A stretch of 64,000 bases of DNA from Aneurinibacillus terranovensis DSM 18919 (GTDB taxonomy: Bacteria > Bacillota > Bacilli > Aneurinibacillales > Aneurinibacillaceae): the NCBI RefSeq assembly GCF_000430625.1, contig NZ_AUMJ01000033.1, positions 1-64,000 on the forward strand, in the 5' to 3' direction. Positions 54,068-63,409 of this stretch are shown one piece after another. The notes under the pieces are model-generated. The model was not told the origin of the DNA and did no database searches. It saw nothing but the letters and a program-made list of their open reading frames with translations. Within the stretch, counting starts at the first letter, position 1; each line of letters starts with the position of its first letter. Position numbers and translations under genes: made by a program.

Positions 54068-55150
54068 TTACACAAGTTCTTCGTAAACAGAGAAGGTTTT
54101 CTCTATCATCTTCTGCTTCGTAAAGTGCTCTAGGAATCTTTTTCGTCCGGCTTCGCCCATTTGCTTTCGAAAAATAGGGTTGTTTGCTAAAACCTCCAGA
54201 CGGTTCTGAACAGCTTGCACGTCTCCCCGTGGGACAAGAAAACCGGTAACTCCATCGATCACCGCTTCTTTCACCCCTCCAACATCGGAAGCAATTACTG
54301 GCAAACCCGCTCTCATGGCCTCTAAAATACTAATAGGAAAACCTTCGTAATGAGAAGTTAAAACAAAAACATCACTTTTTGATAGAATTCCTGGTATATC
54401 CCTTTGCATTCCGAGGAAGGAAATTCTGTCTGCTACATGTAATTGGTTCACCAATAGACGACTTTGCTCCATTAATTCACCATGTCCAACTAATATAAAT
54501 TCCACGGGAGAAGATATATTAGCTGCTGCGCGAATAAGTGTATTGTGGTCCTTTTGAGCAGAAAACCGCGCAACCATAACGACTCTCATTGTGTCGCCCG
54601 TATCTTGGTTGTTAATTGAATATTGTTCCGAGATACCATTGTGTATTGTTATTAGTTTATTTTCTTCTGCCACCTCATACTGTAAAGCAAGCTCACGATC
54701 GTATTCTGATACACATATTATTTTTTTAGAAATCTTTGCCGCTACTCTTTCCATAGGTATTGAAATTTTTTTCCTGAAGGCGGAAACACCCTCAGTAAAG
54801 GCCCAGCCATGGGCAGTAAAGATACTGGGGAAGTCGGCTAACCTCGACGCAAACCTGCCTATAAATCCTGCTTTAGAAGAATGAGTATGGACAAGGTCAG
54901 GCTTTATCTTCCTTAATACACGCAATATATCGCGCAAAGCTAAACAATCATAAAAAGGATGGATAGGTTGAATTAACGTAGGCACGTGCCAGACTGAAAC
55001 AGGAAGGTTCCTAACACGTTCGGTTAATTCGCCTTCCTCCCCAACAATTAAATGACACTCCTCGAACTGAGAAGCATATCTGAGAAGATCAAAAACATGC
55101 GACTGAGCTCCACCCCAATCTGACCGTGTAATAACATAAGCAATTTTCAT
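54068..55150 (-). CDS. Glycosyltransferase family 4
   Basis: 360 residues, GT-B fold. N-terminal ITRSDWGGAQSHVFDLLRYAS and VHTHSSKAGFIGRFASRL belong to the acceptor domain. The donor domain has VVMVARFSAQKDHNTLIRAAA, SHYEGFPISILEAMRAGLPVIASDVGGVKEAV (the E-x7-E motif) and FLVPRGDVQAV. Sugar and linkage cannot be told. It follows the GT2 gene by 18 bases. Confidence 0.88.
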   Translation of the reverse strand: MKIAYVITRSDWGGAQSHVFDLLRYASQFEECHLIVGEEGELTERVRNLPVSVWHVPTLIQPIHPFYDCLALRDILRVLRKIKPDLVHTHSSKAGFIGRFASRLADFPSIFTAHGWAFTEGVSAFRKKISIPMERVAAKISKKIICVSEYDRELALQYEVAEENKLITIHNGISEQYSINNQDTGDTMRVVMVARFSAQKDHNTLIRAAANISSPVEFILVGHGELMEQSRLLVNQLHVADRISFLGMQRDIPGILSKSDVFVLTSHYEGFPISILEAMRAGLPVIASDVGGVKEAVIDGVTGFLVPRGDVQAVQNRLEVLANNPIFRKQMGEAGRKRFLEHFTKQKMIEKTFSVYEELV

Positions 55151-55168
55151 ATAACCCTCTTACTCACT

Positions 55169-56080
55169 TTATATTCGATTCAGAATAATCAACATCTTAA
55201 AGATTGCATTATCAACCAGAGACTGACGAAATCCTTCCCCGCTAAGTGCATACTTTAGCCGACCCATTATGGTGCTCCTTTGCTCAACAAAGCGATTTAG
55301 CACTGCTGCATATTCCGGAGGTAGTTGCTCTCCAAAAATACGTTTAAATTCTTTTACCTGTTCTGAAATAGGAAGCCGACCGCCTCTATCAACGAATCGT
55401 TTAACTCTTGTAATCCACTTCCCTAAAAAATCGGTTTTTGCACCAATTGAATTCATAGAATGTTGTCTGTAAAGTATGTTTGATTCAGAATCATAGATTA
55501 CCTTTCCAAAAGCGGATGTAACTAGATACGCCCACCAATCATGCATAATAACGAACTGGAGATTAGGTAACTTTTGTAATATGAGACGTTTAGCCGAACG
55601 ATTAAAAACCACCGTACAACCTACCGCAATGTTTTCTACGAGTGCATTGTTAAAAGAGGCTCCCCGTACCGGCTCAGGAAGGTGTCCAATATCATTTAGG
55701 CCTTCATCAACCAACGTTACCTGAGAACAATACATAGTAGGAACCTCAGAAGAGAACTGCTTAAGCGCCTTTACTGCTCTCATCAATTTATCAGGTTTCC
55801 ATACATCATCCTGGTCACAAAACGCAAAGTAATCGGCGTCTGAAGATAATGCGAGTAGTTCAAAAAAACTTTGGATAACTCCGACATTGTCCCCATGTAC
55901 CAAGGAAATATTATCATGATTATACCTTTCCCGTAAAATATCTATCGTTCGATCGGTCGATCCATCGTCCCGGATGAGAATATTGATATTACGATATGTT
56001 TGCTGCAATAAACTATCCAACTGTTGCTCTACATACTTCTCGCCATTATAGGTTGATAATAAAATTTGAACCTTTTCCAT
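55169..56080 (-). CDS. Glycosyltransferase family 2, probable rhamnosyltransferase
   Basis: 303 residues, GT-A fold: VQILLSTYNGEKYVEQQLDSLLQQTY, IRDDGSTDRTIDIL, and the DXD-type metal site in FAFCDQDDVWKPDKLM. HDWWAYLVTSAFGKVIYDSE is typical of rhamnosyltransferases of this group. With rfbABCD next door, dTDP-rhamnose is the likely donor. Confidence 0.85.
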   Translation of the reverse strand: MEKVQILLSTYNGEKYVEQQLDSLLQQTYRNINILIRDDGSTDRTIDILRERYNHDNISLVHGDNVGVIQSFFELLALSSDADYFAFCDQDDVWKPDKLMRAVKALKQFSSEVPTMYCSQVTLVDEGLNDIGHLPEPVRGASFNNALVENIAVGCTVVFNRSAKRLILQKLPNLQFVIMHDWWAYLVTSAFGKVIYDSESNILYRQHSMNSIGAKTDFLGKWITRVKRFVDRGGRLPISEQVKEFKRIFGEQLPPEYAAVLNRFVEQRSTIMGRLKYALSGEGFRQSLVDNAIFKMLIILNRI

Positions 56081-56131
56081 ATGGGCTCCCTATAAAACTT
56101 TAATCTCTTCCTATTACATATTACATCATAA

Positions 56132-56160
56132 CAAAAAAGACTAGAGTTGTGTCTCTAGTC
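56132..56160 (-). terminator. Terminator overlapping the rfbD stop
   Basis: GACTAGAG and CTCTAGTC pair around ACACAA on the minus strand, followed by TTTTTTG. The stem begins inside the stop codon. The stem sequence is shared with 52396-52426. Confidence 0.75.
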
Positions 56161-57016
56161 AACGTTTTTCAACGTTTAATTCCTTTAAAAAATCCTGTAA
56201 GGCTTCACGCCAGGGTCGCAGCAATTGCATTCCATTTAATCGAATACTCATATGGTCAAACACCGAATAAGCCGGGCGGGGAGCGGGAACCGGATATTCG
56301 GCAGTTGTAATCGGGTTAACTTTCACATCCAAACGATTGGCTTCTTCAAAAATAGCAGAGGCAAATTCATACCAGGAACACTGGCCTGTATTGGATATAT
56401 GATACAAACCATAAGCATCCGTTTCAATAATACCCATAATAAATTCCGCTAAATCTACCGTGTAAGTTGGAGACCCTATCTGATCATGGACCACATTCAA
56501 TTCTGAACGGCTCTCCGCCAGATTTAACATGGTCTTCACAAAATTTTTCCCGTGTTTCCCGTAAACCCAGGAAGTACGAAGAATAAAATATCTAGAGGAT
56601 AAGCTCTGAACAAATTGTTCACCGGCGAGTTTTGATTTTCCATATACGCTTTGAGGATTTGTCCGGCTAAACTCATGATACGGAACATCCGCCGTACCAT
56701 CAAAGACATAATCGGTACTAATATAGACAAACTTTGCCCCATACTTCTCAGCTTGTACGACCATATTCCGAGTCCCGTATGCATTCACCTGATAGGCACA
56801 GTCAACTTCTTGCTCTGCAAGATCCACTTTCGTGTAAGCAGCAGCGTGGATGACGACATCCGGCTGCACTTCCTCCATAACGGCTTTCACTTGATTATAG
56901 TCAGTAATATCAAGTTCATGACTGGAATAGGAATACACGTCATAACGATTTTGCCGGAGCAAATTCGTCACATCTGTCCCAAGTTGTCCCCTTCCGCCGG
57001 TTACTAATACTTTCAT
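56159..57016 (-). CDS. rfbD: dTDP-4-dehydrorhamnose reductase
   Basis: 285 residues, last step of dTDP-L-rhamnose synthesis. The Rossmann motif is VTGGRGQLGTDV, the active-site Tyr-Lys is in SVYGKSKLAGEQ, and YISTDYVFDG and RTSWVYGKHGKNFVKTML are family blocks. Its ATG overlaps the rfbB stop (TGATG), so the genes are translationally coupled. Confidence 0.95.
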   Translation of the reverse strand: MKVLVTGGRGQLGTDVTNLLRQNRYDVYSYSSHELDITDYNQVKAVMEEVQPDVVIHAAAYTKVDLAEQEVDCAYQVNAYGTRNMVVQAEKYGAKFVYISTDYVFDGTADVPYHEFSRTNPQSVYGKSKLAGEQFVQSLSSRYFILRTSWVYGKHGKNFVKTMLNLAESRSELNVVHDQIGSPTYTVDLAEFIMGIIETDAYGLYHISNTGQCSWYEFASAIFEEANRLDVKVNPITTAEYPVPAPRPAYSVFDHMSIRLNGMQLLRPWREALQDFLKELNVEKR

Positions 57017-58038
57017 CACTTTACCTCTTCCAGACGATGTTTATACTGCTCTTCATAGTACTGCTGATAATCACCGCTTATAATTCGTTCCCACCAATTT
57101 TGATTATCTACGTACCACTTAATCGTTTTTACAATTCCCGTTTCAAAATTGTGTTTGGGTTCCCAGCCTAATTCCGTTCGTAATTTTGTTGCATCGATGG
57201 CATAACGCCGATCATGGCCAGGGCGGTCGTTCACGAATTTAATTAAGCTCTCCGGTTTGCCAAGTTCAGCTAAAATACGTTTTACGATTTCAATATTTGT
57301 ACGCTCATTGTTTCCACCGACATTATATACTTCTCCCGATACTCCATTATGAATAACGAGATCAATCGCAGCACAATGATCTTCAACATACAGCCAGTCA
57401 CGGACGTTTAATCCATCCCCATAAACAGGCAACTCTTTATCTTGAAGGGCGTTAATAATCATTAGCGGTATCAGTTTTTCAGGAAAATGATACGAGCCAT
57501 AATTGTTAGAACAGCGTGTAATATTCACCGGAAGACCATACGTTTCATGATAAGCACGCACCAGTAAATCAGCACTTGCTTTGCTTGCTGAATAAGGACT
57601 GTTTGGCGCCAATGGAGTCTTCTCGGAAAAGTAGCCAGTATCCCCTAACGTTCCGTATACTTCATCCGTAGAAACCTGCACATATTTTTTAATGCCATAT
57701 TTTTTTGCGGCATCAAGCAGCACCTGGGTTCCCATAATGTTCGTTTTTACAAATACATCGGGATTCGTAATGCTGCGGTCCACATGAGATTCAGCGGCAA
57801 AGTTTACAATCACATCCACGCCATCTGAAACAATTTGATTCATCTGTTCTCTGTCGGTGATGTCCCCTTTTATAAACGTATAATTGTGCGCTGGTTCCAC
57901 ATCTTTTAGGTTTTCAAGATTTCCGGCATATGTTAGCAAATCCACATTGATAAATGTATAGGCATGATACTTTTTTACCATGTAGTTGACAAAGTTACTA
58001 CCGATAAAACCGGCTCCACCTGTAATCATCATTTTCAT
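57016..58038 (-). CDS. rfbB: dTDP-glucose 4,6-dehydratase
   Basis: 340 residues. NAD-binding GGAGFIGSNFVNY, active-site STDEVYGTLGD, YSASKASADLLVRAYHETYGLPVNITRCSNNYG. It converts dTDP-glucose to dTDP-4-keto-6-deoxyglucose. Lies 14 bases after rfbC. Confidence 0.97.
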   Translation of the reverse strand: MKMMITGGAGFIGSNFVNYMVKKYHAYTFINVDLLTYAGNLENLKDVEPAHNYTFIKGDITDREQMNQIVSDGVDVIVNFAAESHVDRSITNPDVFVKTNIMGTQVLLDAAKKYGIKKYVQVSTDEVYGTLGDTGYFSEKTPLAPNSPYSASKASADLLVRAYHETYGLPVNITRCSNNYGSYHFPEKLIPLMIINALQDKELPVYGDGLNVRDWLYVEDHCAAIDLVIHNGVSGEVYNVGGNNERTNIEIVKRILAELGKPESLIKFVNDRPGHDRRYAIDATKLRTELGWEPKHNFETGIVKTIKWYVDNQNWWERIISGDYQQYYEEQYKHRLEEVK

Positions 58039-58052
58039 TGTCCAATTTTCCC

Positions 58053-58601
58053 CTATTCAAAGTTTAGTTCAGCATCTTTAAGCAACGGATGAACTTTATC
58101 CTTTTCCGAAAGAATCGGATTAGATGTAGGCCAATCAATTCCGAGCGCAGGATCGTTCCATAATATACCTCTATCATGTTCCGGAGAATAGTATTCATCG
58201 ACTTTATACATCACCTGCGTGTTTGGAACAATCGTACAAAAACCATGGGCGAATCCTTTGGGCACTACTAGCTGTCTCTTATTGTCTTCACTTAAAATAA
58301 AACCCTGCCATTGCCCAAAAGTAGGAGAGCTCTTCCGAATATCAACAACCACATCATAAATGGCACCCGTTAGGACGCGTACAACCTTAGTCTGTGCTTT
58401 AGGGTTTAATTGATAATGCAGGCCGCGGAGAACACCGGTCTCAACGGAAAGTGACTGGTTATCCTGGATAAAATTATAGGTGATGCCTAAATCATTCAAT
58501 GTTTTTTCATTGTAGCTTTCCATGAAATAACCGCGCGAATCACCGAAAACTTTAGGTTCGAGAACAAAAACATCTTTTAATTTTGTTTTTATGATTTCCA
58601 A
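58053..58601 (-). CDS. rfbC: dTDP-4-dehydrorhamnose 3,5-epimerase
   Basis: 182 residues of cupin fold with the family blocks KVFGDSRGYFMESYN, IQDNQSLS, GVLRGLHYQLNPKAQTKVVRV and PKGFAHGFCTI. Six bases separate it from rfbA. Confidence 0.96.
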   Translation of the reverse strand: MEIIKTKLKDVFVLEPKVFGDSRGYFMESYNEKTLNDLGITYNFIQDNQSLSVETGVLRGLHYQLNPKAQTKVVRVLTGAIYDVVVDIRKSSPTFGQWQGFILSEDNKRQLVVPKGFAHGFCTIVPNTQVMYKVDEYYSPEHDRGILWNDPALGIDWPTSNPILSEKDKVHPLLKDAELNFE

Positions 58602-58607
58602 TTACCT

Positions 58608-59498
58608 TCACTCCACCGTAACATAATCTTTACTTCGATTGGCTAATGCGATTAAGTATTGGCCATACTCATTTTTCATAAGTGGTTCCGCTAAATTGAT
58701 TAATTGATCTCGCGAAATATATCCCATGCGGTAAGCTATTTCCTCAAGACAGGCAACTTTAAGACTCTGCCGTTTTTCAACGGTCTGGATAAATTGTGAA
58801 GCTTCGAGTAAAGATTCATGAGTACCGGAATCCAACCAGGCAAATCCACGGCCTAGTAGCTCTACTTGTAAGTCCCCTGTTTTTAAATACTCTTTATTAA
58901 CATCCGTAATTTCCAACTCGCCTCTGGCAGAAGGTTTAATATTCTTAGCTATTTCAACTACGCGGTTATCATAGAAGTATAAACCAGTGACCGCATAATT
59001 CGATTTCGGCTCTTTCGGTTTTTCTTCAATAGAAAGAACCGTACCGTCTCCATCAAATTCGACAACACCAAAGCGTTCCGGATCTTTTACATTGTAACCA
59101 AATACGGTGGCTCCTGATTTTCGCTTAGCTACCTTTTGAAGGACTTTAGTAAAACCATGCCCGTAAAAAATATTATCACCAAGTATGAGAGCTACGTTGT
59201 CATCACCGATAAACTCTTCTCCTATAATAAAGGCCTGGGCCAGTCCATCCGGGGAGGGTTGGACGGCATATGTAATTGAAATCCCGAGAGCAGAGCCGTC
59301 ATTTAGAAGCTGCCGATACCTAGGTGTATCTTCCGGTGTTGAAATGATAAGTATTTCTCTAATGCCTGCCAACATCAATACAGATAATGGATAATATATC
59401 ATTGGTTTATCATACACAGGTAACAATTGTTTTGAGATTGCTTTTGTGAGTGGATAGAGGCGTGTGCCACTACCACCGGCTAGGATAATGCCTTTCAT
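58608..59498 (-). CDS. rfbA: Glucose-1-phosphate thymidylyltransferase
   Basis: 296 residues. The nucleotidyltransferase signature [38 protein letters not shown] and [14 protein letters not shown] are complete. Start at 59498 chosen by the family N-terminus and GGAGTAGG upstream; the open frame to 59537 is not used. First gene of the rfbACBD order on this strand. The 370 bases upstream hold its promoter and the terminator at 59819-59860. Confidence 0.96.
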   Translation of the reverse strand: MKGIILAGGSGTRLYPLTKAISKQLLPVYDKPMIYYPLSVLMLAGIREILIISTPEDTPRYRQLLNDGSALGISITYAVQPSPDGLAQAFIIGEEFIGDDNVALILGDNIFYGHGFTKVLQKVAKRKSGATVFGYNVKDPERFGVVEFDGDGTVLSIEEKPKEPKSNYAVTGLYFYDNRVVEIAKNIKPSARGELEITDVNKEYLKTGDLQVELLGRGFAWLDSGTHESLLEASQFIQTVEKRQSLKVACLEEIAYRMGYISRDQLINLAEPLMKNEYGQYLIALANRSKDYVTVE

Positions 59499-59818
59499 AC
59501 TTCCTACTCCTCGTATCAATCTAAAAGAAAGAACCATTTTTATTCTAAAACATTCAAATAACTCTTATAAATTTAAGACACTAAACTTTTTTATTTTCAG
59601 GAATGAATTCATTGAATTGCAGTATCATTATAACAATAAATCTACCAATAAGATTCACAGTTAAAACCACCCTACATAACCACTAAAATGGACTGTGTAA
59701 TTAATTAAAAACCTTATATTGTTATCCAGCTCTTATTACTTAGATTCTTTAAATGTAAGATTAAACTTTTTTAAGTTTCCCGGCATTTTTATCTATTAAG
59801 ATTTACTAACAGTTAGCT

Positions 59819-59860
59819 TTAAAAAAGAGGGTACTTATACAATGTAAATGTATAGAACCC
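59819..59860 (-). terminator. Terminator after the SMR-like flippase
   Basis: GGGTTCTATACA and TGTATAAGTACCC pair around TTTACAT on the minus strand, followed by TCTTTTTT, just after the stop at 59871. Confidence 0.75.
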
Positions 59861-59870
59861 TTAATACTTA

Positions 59871-60230
59871 TTAACCCTTGTTCATTAAGAAAACACCTAA
59901 TACAATAACCATTAGTCCAATAGACTTAGGCACGGTAACTGTCTCGTTAAATAGAAAAATTGACATTATGAAAACAAAAATATATCCTAGTGAAACCATA
60001 GGGTATGCAGAACTTAATTGATTGCCGGATATTACCACCATCCAAAGCAAGGAACTTGAAATAAAGCAAATAAACCCCAAAACAATCATCGGGTTGGTGA
60101 AAATTGTAATAAGTTTGGATGGCAAGACATTTAAAGAAGTGCTCCCAATTTTATTCATTCCAACCTTTAACAATACTTGACCGACAGAACCAACCATTAC
60201 AGAAAAAATTATTAGAAATAAGCCTTTCAC
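59871..60230 (-). CDS. Small four-segment EamA/SMR-like flippase
   Basis: 119 residues with four membrane helices (FLIIFSVMVGSVGQVLLKVG, MIVLGFICFISSSLLWMVVIS, QLSSAYPMVSLGYIFVFIMSIFLF, GLMVIVLGVFLM). The shape is that of ArnE/GtrA-like undecaprenyl-phosphate-sugar flippases. It closes an operon with a DPM-type transferase and a GT-C protein, so flipping polyprenyl-phosphate-sugar is the likely job and drug export less likely. Confidence 0.75.
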   Translation of the reverse strand: MKGLFLIIFSVMVGSVGQVLLKVGMNKIGSTSLNVLPSKLITIFTNPMIVLGFICFISSSLLWMVVISGNQLSSAYPMVSLGYIFVFIMSIFLFNETVTVPKSIGLMVIVLGVFLMNKG

Positions 60231-60258
60231 TTATGTATCCTCTTTTCACATTAAATAA

Positions 60259-61047
60259 CTATCTATTTCTACTAATAGTAGAAGCACTTTCAACAAGAGC
60301 CTTATTAGATTTAATGATTTGATTACTTTTTGTTATAAGTTGAAGATAACGATTAATTGTTTTGATTATCTTCATTTTACTTTTTCCTTCTTTTTGATCA
60401 TAACGTAATACCAATCCTACTTCCCCAATTTTTGCGCCAATTAAGCTTAACTTTATAATTATCTCAGCCATACATACAAATCCAAGTTCCTCAACAAGAG
60501 CATTATTATATATGAGGTGGGCTTGTTTTAAAATAGCTGCTGAATAGGCACGATATCCGCATGTGTAGTCTCGCACACCTGGTATATGAAAAAACATTTT
60601 TAGTATAGTGCTTGCACCTAAACTGAGAAATTTACGATGCAATGACAATCCAATCTCTTGTCCACCCTTAGCATAGCGCGAAGCGATAATAATATCTAAA
60701 TCTTCTTTTTTTAACTTATTAATCATTTCTTTAATCAATGTTGGATTATGTGTATTGTCAGCATCTAATGCAACTACCACATCTTCATACGCAGCGACGG
60801 TTGCAGCATATTGAAGACCATTCTTCATCGCACTACCAAGCCCCTTATTAACACCATGGTCAATAATATGAACAGGCATCCTTTTAGAATATTGCTTAGC
60901 TATGGGTAAAGTTTCATCATAACTTCCATCATTAATAATAATCACTTCGTAAGAACTTTCATCTTCAAAGACATCTGAAATACGATTAAGTAATAAAGGC
61001 AACGCCTTTTCTTCATTATAGCAAGGAAGCAAAATAAAAGTTTTCAT
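60259..61047 (-). CDS. Polyprenyl-phosphate glycosyltransferase (DPM1-like GT2)
   Basis: 262 residues: FILLPCYNEEKALPLLLNRI, IIINDGSYDET, ALDADNTHNPTLI (metal-binding D-A-D), GYRAYSAAILKQA. There is no C-terminal membrane pair, as in dolichol-phosphate mannose synthase 1. It would load a sugar onto undecaprenyl phosphate. ATG at 61047 follows AGGAGAG. Donor unknown. Confidence 0.85.
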   Translation of the reverse strand: MKTFILLPCYNEEKALPLLLNRISDVFEDESSYEVIIINDGSYDETLPIAKQYSKRMPVHIIDHGVNKGLGSAMKNGLQYAATVAAYEDVVVALDADNTHNPTLIKEMINKLKKEDLDIIIASRYAKGGQEIGLSLHRKFLSLGASTILKMFFHIPGVRDYTCGYRAYSAAILKQAHLIYNNALVEELGFVCMAEIIIKLSLIGAKIGEVGLVLRYDQKEGKSKMKIIKTINRYLQLITKSNQIIKSNKALVESASTISRNR

Positions 61048-61079
61048 ATCAACTCTCCTAATCAACTTTTTTACATAAA

Positions 61080-62792
61080 TTATTTAATTTCAACACGAGC
61101 ATCTGTTAAAGTGAATGCATTTTCCTTTTTACCGCTTATAAAAAAACCTATTCTGTAAACTCCGGGATTAATCTGATCCTTGATAATAATTGCTTTATAT
61201 CCTGAGTCATCGTAATTGGCTTTTTTAAAATGCGTTGTGACATCAGGCCTTTTTTCCAATTTTGTACTTAAAATATAAGTTTTTTTATTCGAAGATAGAA
61301 CAATATATTTCTGCTTACCGTCTAAATTTTTTCCATCAATAAAAGCCCAACCTCTCATTTCTATATAATCTTCTTTATTCTTTATTTGGTCAATCGCAGA
61401 TAAAATGTTTTTTGTCTCGGTTGGCAATATTAAATTGTTTTGTATTTTACTTCCTTCAAAGTATAAAAAAGGTTGTACAAAAATCATTGCTACATAAAAA
61501 ACAATAGGAAAAGAACATGTTAATAAGAACTTTACAGTGGGATTTTGAGAAAGCTCATCCATCTCATTTTTATTTTTTAAGACAAGAACAAAAAATAATA
61601 CTAACAGAGTTATCAAAATTGTATACAATAACCCTGGGATATGGCCCTGTAGTTGATAGGTGAACGGCATATCCTTAATTCCGTGTCCAAACCAAGGTTC
61701 CAACATTGCCGAATCAAGGTTTCGCGTAAAATAAATCAAGTTATTTATAACAATTATACATGATACTGTAATAAAACATAAAAAGGTCATCCAAGTTTTA
61801 ATCGCTATGAAAATACAAAACGGTACCATCCAAATACACCATTGCGGCAACCACCATGTGGTACAAAAAATATCAGCAATAATAGCAGCTGATACCCAGC
61901 TTACATACCAAAATATTTCTTCTCTTTTTATTTTTAAACTAAAAATATAAAAAACCAAGAAAAAATAAATCAAAAAATATGGATAAGTCGGGGTGAGTCC
62001 TTGCATAAAAGCTCTATCAAAAAGTGCGTTATCATCTTTCCATCCAAACAATCGCGTAACCAGAGCATCCCCCCAAAAAGGAAGTAAAGTTAGACCATAG
62101 ACCCCCACCCCTACTATAGTTAGTCGGACTACTTTCCAATAATCCCTTTGTCCTAGAATAATAGCAAATGGAGGAATAAGCAACAACGCGTAATTTTTGA
62201 ACGCAGCAGAAAGTCCAAGCATTACTAAAACTATGTAAAATCGTTCTTCTACCACATAATATAAAGCAACCATTGTTAAGGTAGCAGGTATAATATCAAG
62301 TTGTCCTTGCATAAAACCACCTGCCAAAATTATAGGGGAAGTCAGCCAAAGTGTCACAACAACTTGGGGGTTAAGTCCTTTCTTTCGTGCGATTTTGTAT
62401 ACATAGAACGCTCCCACAAAAAGCGCAATGATGTTAGGAATTTTGAGCAAAAAACCGCCAATTCCATACTTAAAGCCCTGAGTTAGTCCATAAATAGTCA
62501 AGTCATTTTTAGAAATAGGATTAATGTTAAGTAGTTTTAAAAATCCAATATAAGCACCGTTTGTAAGATAATACAATGGAGCCATAGGAGTTTCAATTTT
62601 ATTTAAAGTAGGATTTGAGGAAAACCATTTATATACATTTAAATGACTCCATTCTACCTGATTACTAACAAAACAATTTAGTATTAAATCACCATGAACA
62701 AAGCTAAAACATATAAAGCATAAAAAGAGGAAATAACCCCCAAAAAAAATCAACGTTTTTCTTGAAAAATGTTCAATTTTAATAAATATCAT
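61080..62792 (-). CDS. GT-C-type integral membrane glycosyltransferase
   Basis: 570 residues, about 12 membrane segments and a C-terminal soluble beta domain (residues about 470-570). An external acidic region follows TM1 (FVHGDLILNCFVSNQVEWSHLN), and IVLVMLGLSAAFKNYALLLIPPFAIILG resembles GT87/GtrC proteins. It would use polyprenyl-phosphate-sugar on the outer face to decorate a glycan or protein. No close family is named with confidence. Confidence 0.7.
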   Translation of the reverse strand: MIFIKIEHFSRKTLIFFGGYFLFLCFICFSFVHGDLILNCFVSNQVEWSHLNVYKWFSSNPTLNKIETPMAPLYYLTNGAYIGFLKLLNINPISKNDLTIYGLTQGFKYGIGGFLLKIPNIIALFVGAFYVYKIARKKGLNPQVVVTLWLTSPIILAGGFMQGQLDIIPATLTMVALYYVVEERFYIVLVMLGLSAAFKNYALLLIPPFAIILGQRDYWKVVRLTIVGVGVYGLTLLPFWGDALVTRLFGWKDDNALFDRAFMQGLTPTYPYFLIYFFLVFYIFSLKIKREEIFWYVSWVSAAIIADIFCTTWWLPQWCIWMVPFCIFIAIKTWMTFLCFITVSCIIVINNLIYFTRNLDSAMLEPWFGHGIKDMPFTYQLQGHIPGLLYTILITLLVLFFVLVLKNKNEMDELSQNPTVKFLLTCSFPIVFYVAMIFVQPFLYFEGSKIQNNLILPTETKNILSAIDQIKNKEDYIEMRGWAFIDGKNLDGKQKYIVLSSNKKTYILSTKLEKRPDVTTHFKKANYDDSGYKAIIIKDQINPGVYRIGFFISGKKENAFTLTDARVEIK

Positions 62793-63409
62793 ATAGACTC
62801 CTTTTACATTTCTTTTCAGAAGATGACTATTTTACATAGATTGAATCCTTATAAAGGCATATTTACTTGATTAGTTTGAGCAGGTAGTTTACCCTTTTGT
62901 AAAATAATTATTTACGTACTGCATAACCAACTATATACACATAAACACCATTTTTTTCAAACAAAATAGGACTACTACCAATTGTATAAATGACTGGTGT
63001 CAAGGTCTAATCCCTCACTTACTAATAAAAAAGATAGCCCACTGAATATTCTAAAAAACTTTCTACCTTTATTAAAGGGTTAAAACTTAAACGAAAAGAG
63101 CAATTTGATTTATTCTTTTTTCTTTTAGATTTGCATCTATACAATAGAAGTTTGAAAAAGTAATCTCCTAGGAAGAGCTAGATAACTATAAAGCAATTCA
63201 ACCTGCTTATGTATGATGCTTTGTTAAACTTAACATTTCTTTTAGAAACACACTAGCACTTTGTTTAATTATATCCAATTCAGTTTCGATAAGTATGATC
63301 TATCCCATCCTTGGCAATATTTTTACAAAAATACATAAAGGAATTTCAAAATAATTATTTTTATGGCTTAATCCTAAATACGATCTTTTCAAGTAATAAT
63401 AACAATTTT
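62793..63409. other. AT-rich interval without genes
   Basis: About 620 very AT-rich bases between two minus-strand glycan genes. I find no supported frame, RNA motif or clear repeat. It presumably contains the promoter of the three-gene set ending at 59871. Confidence 0.4.
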
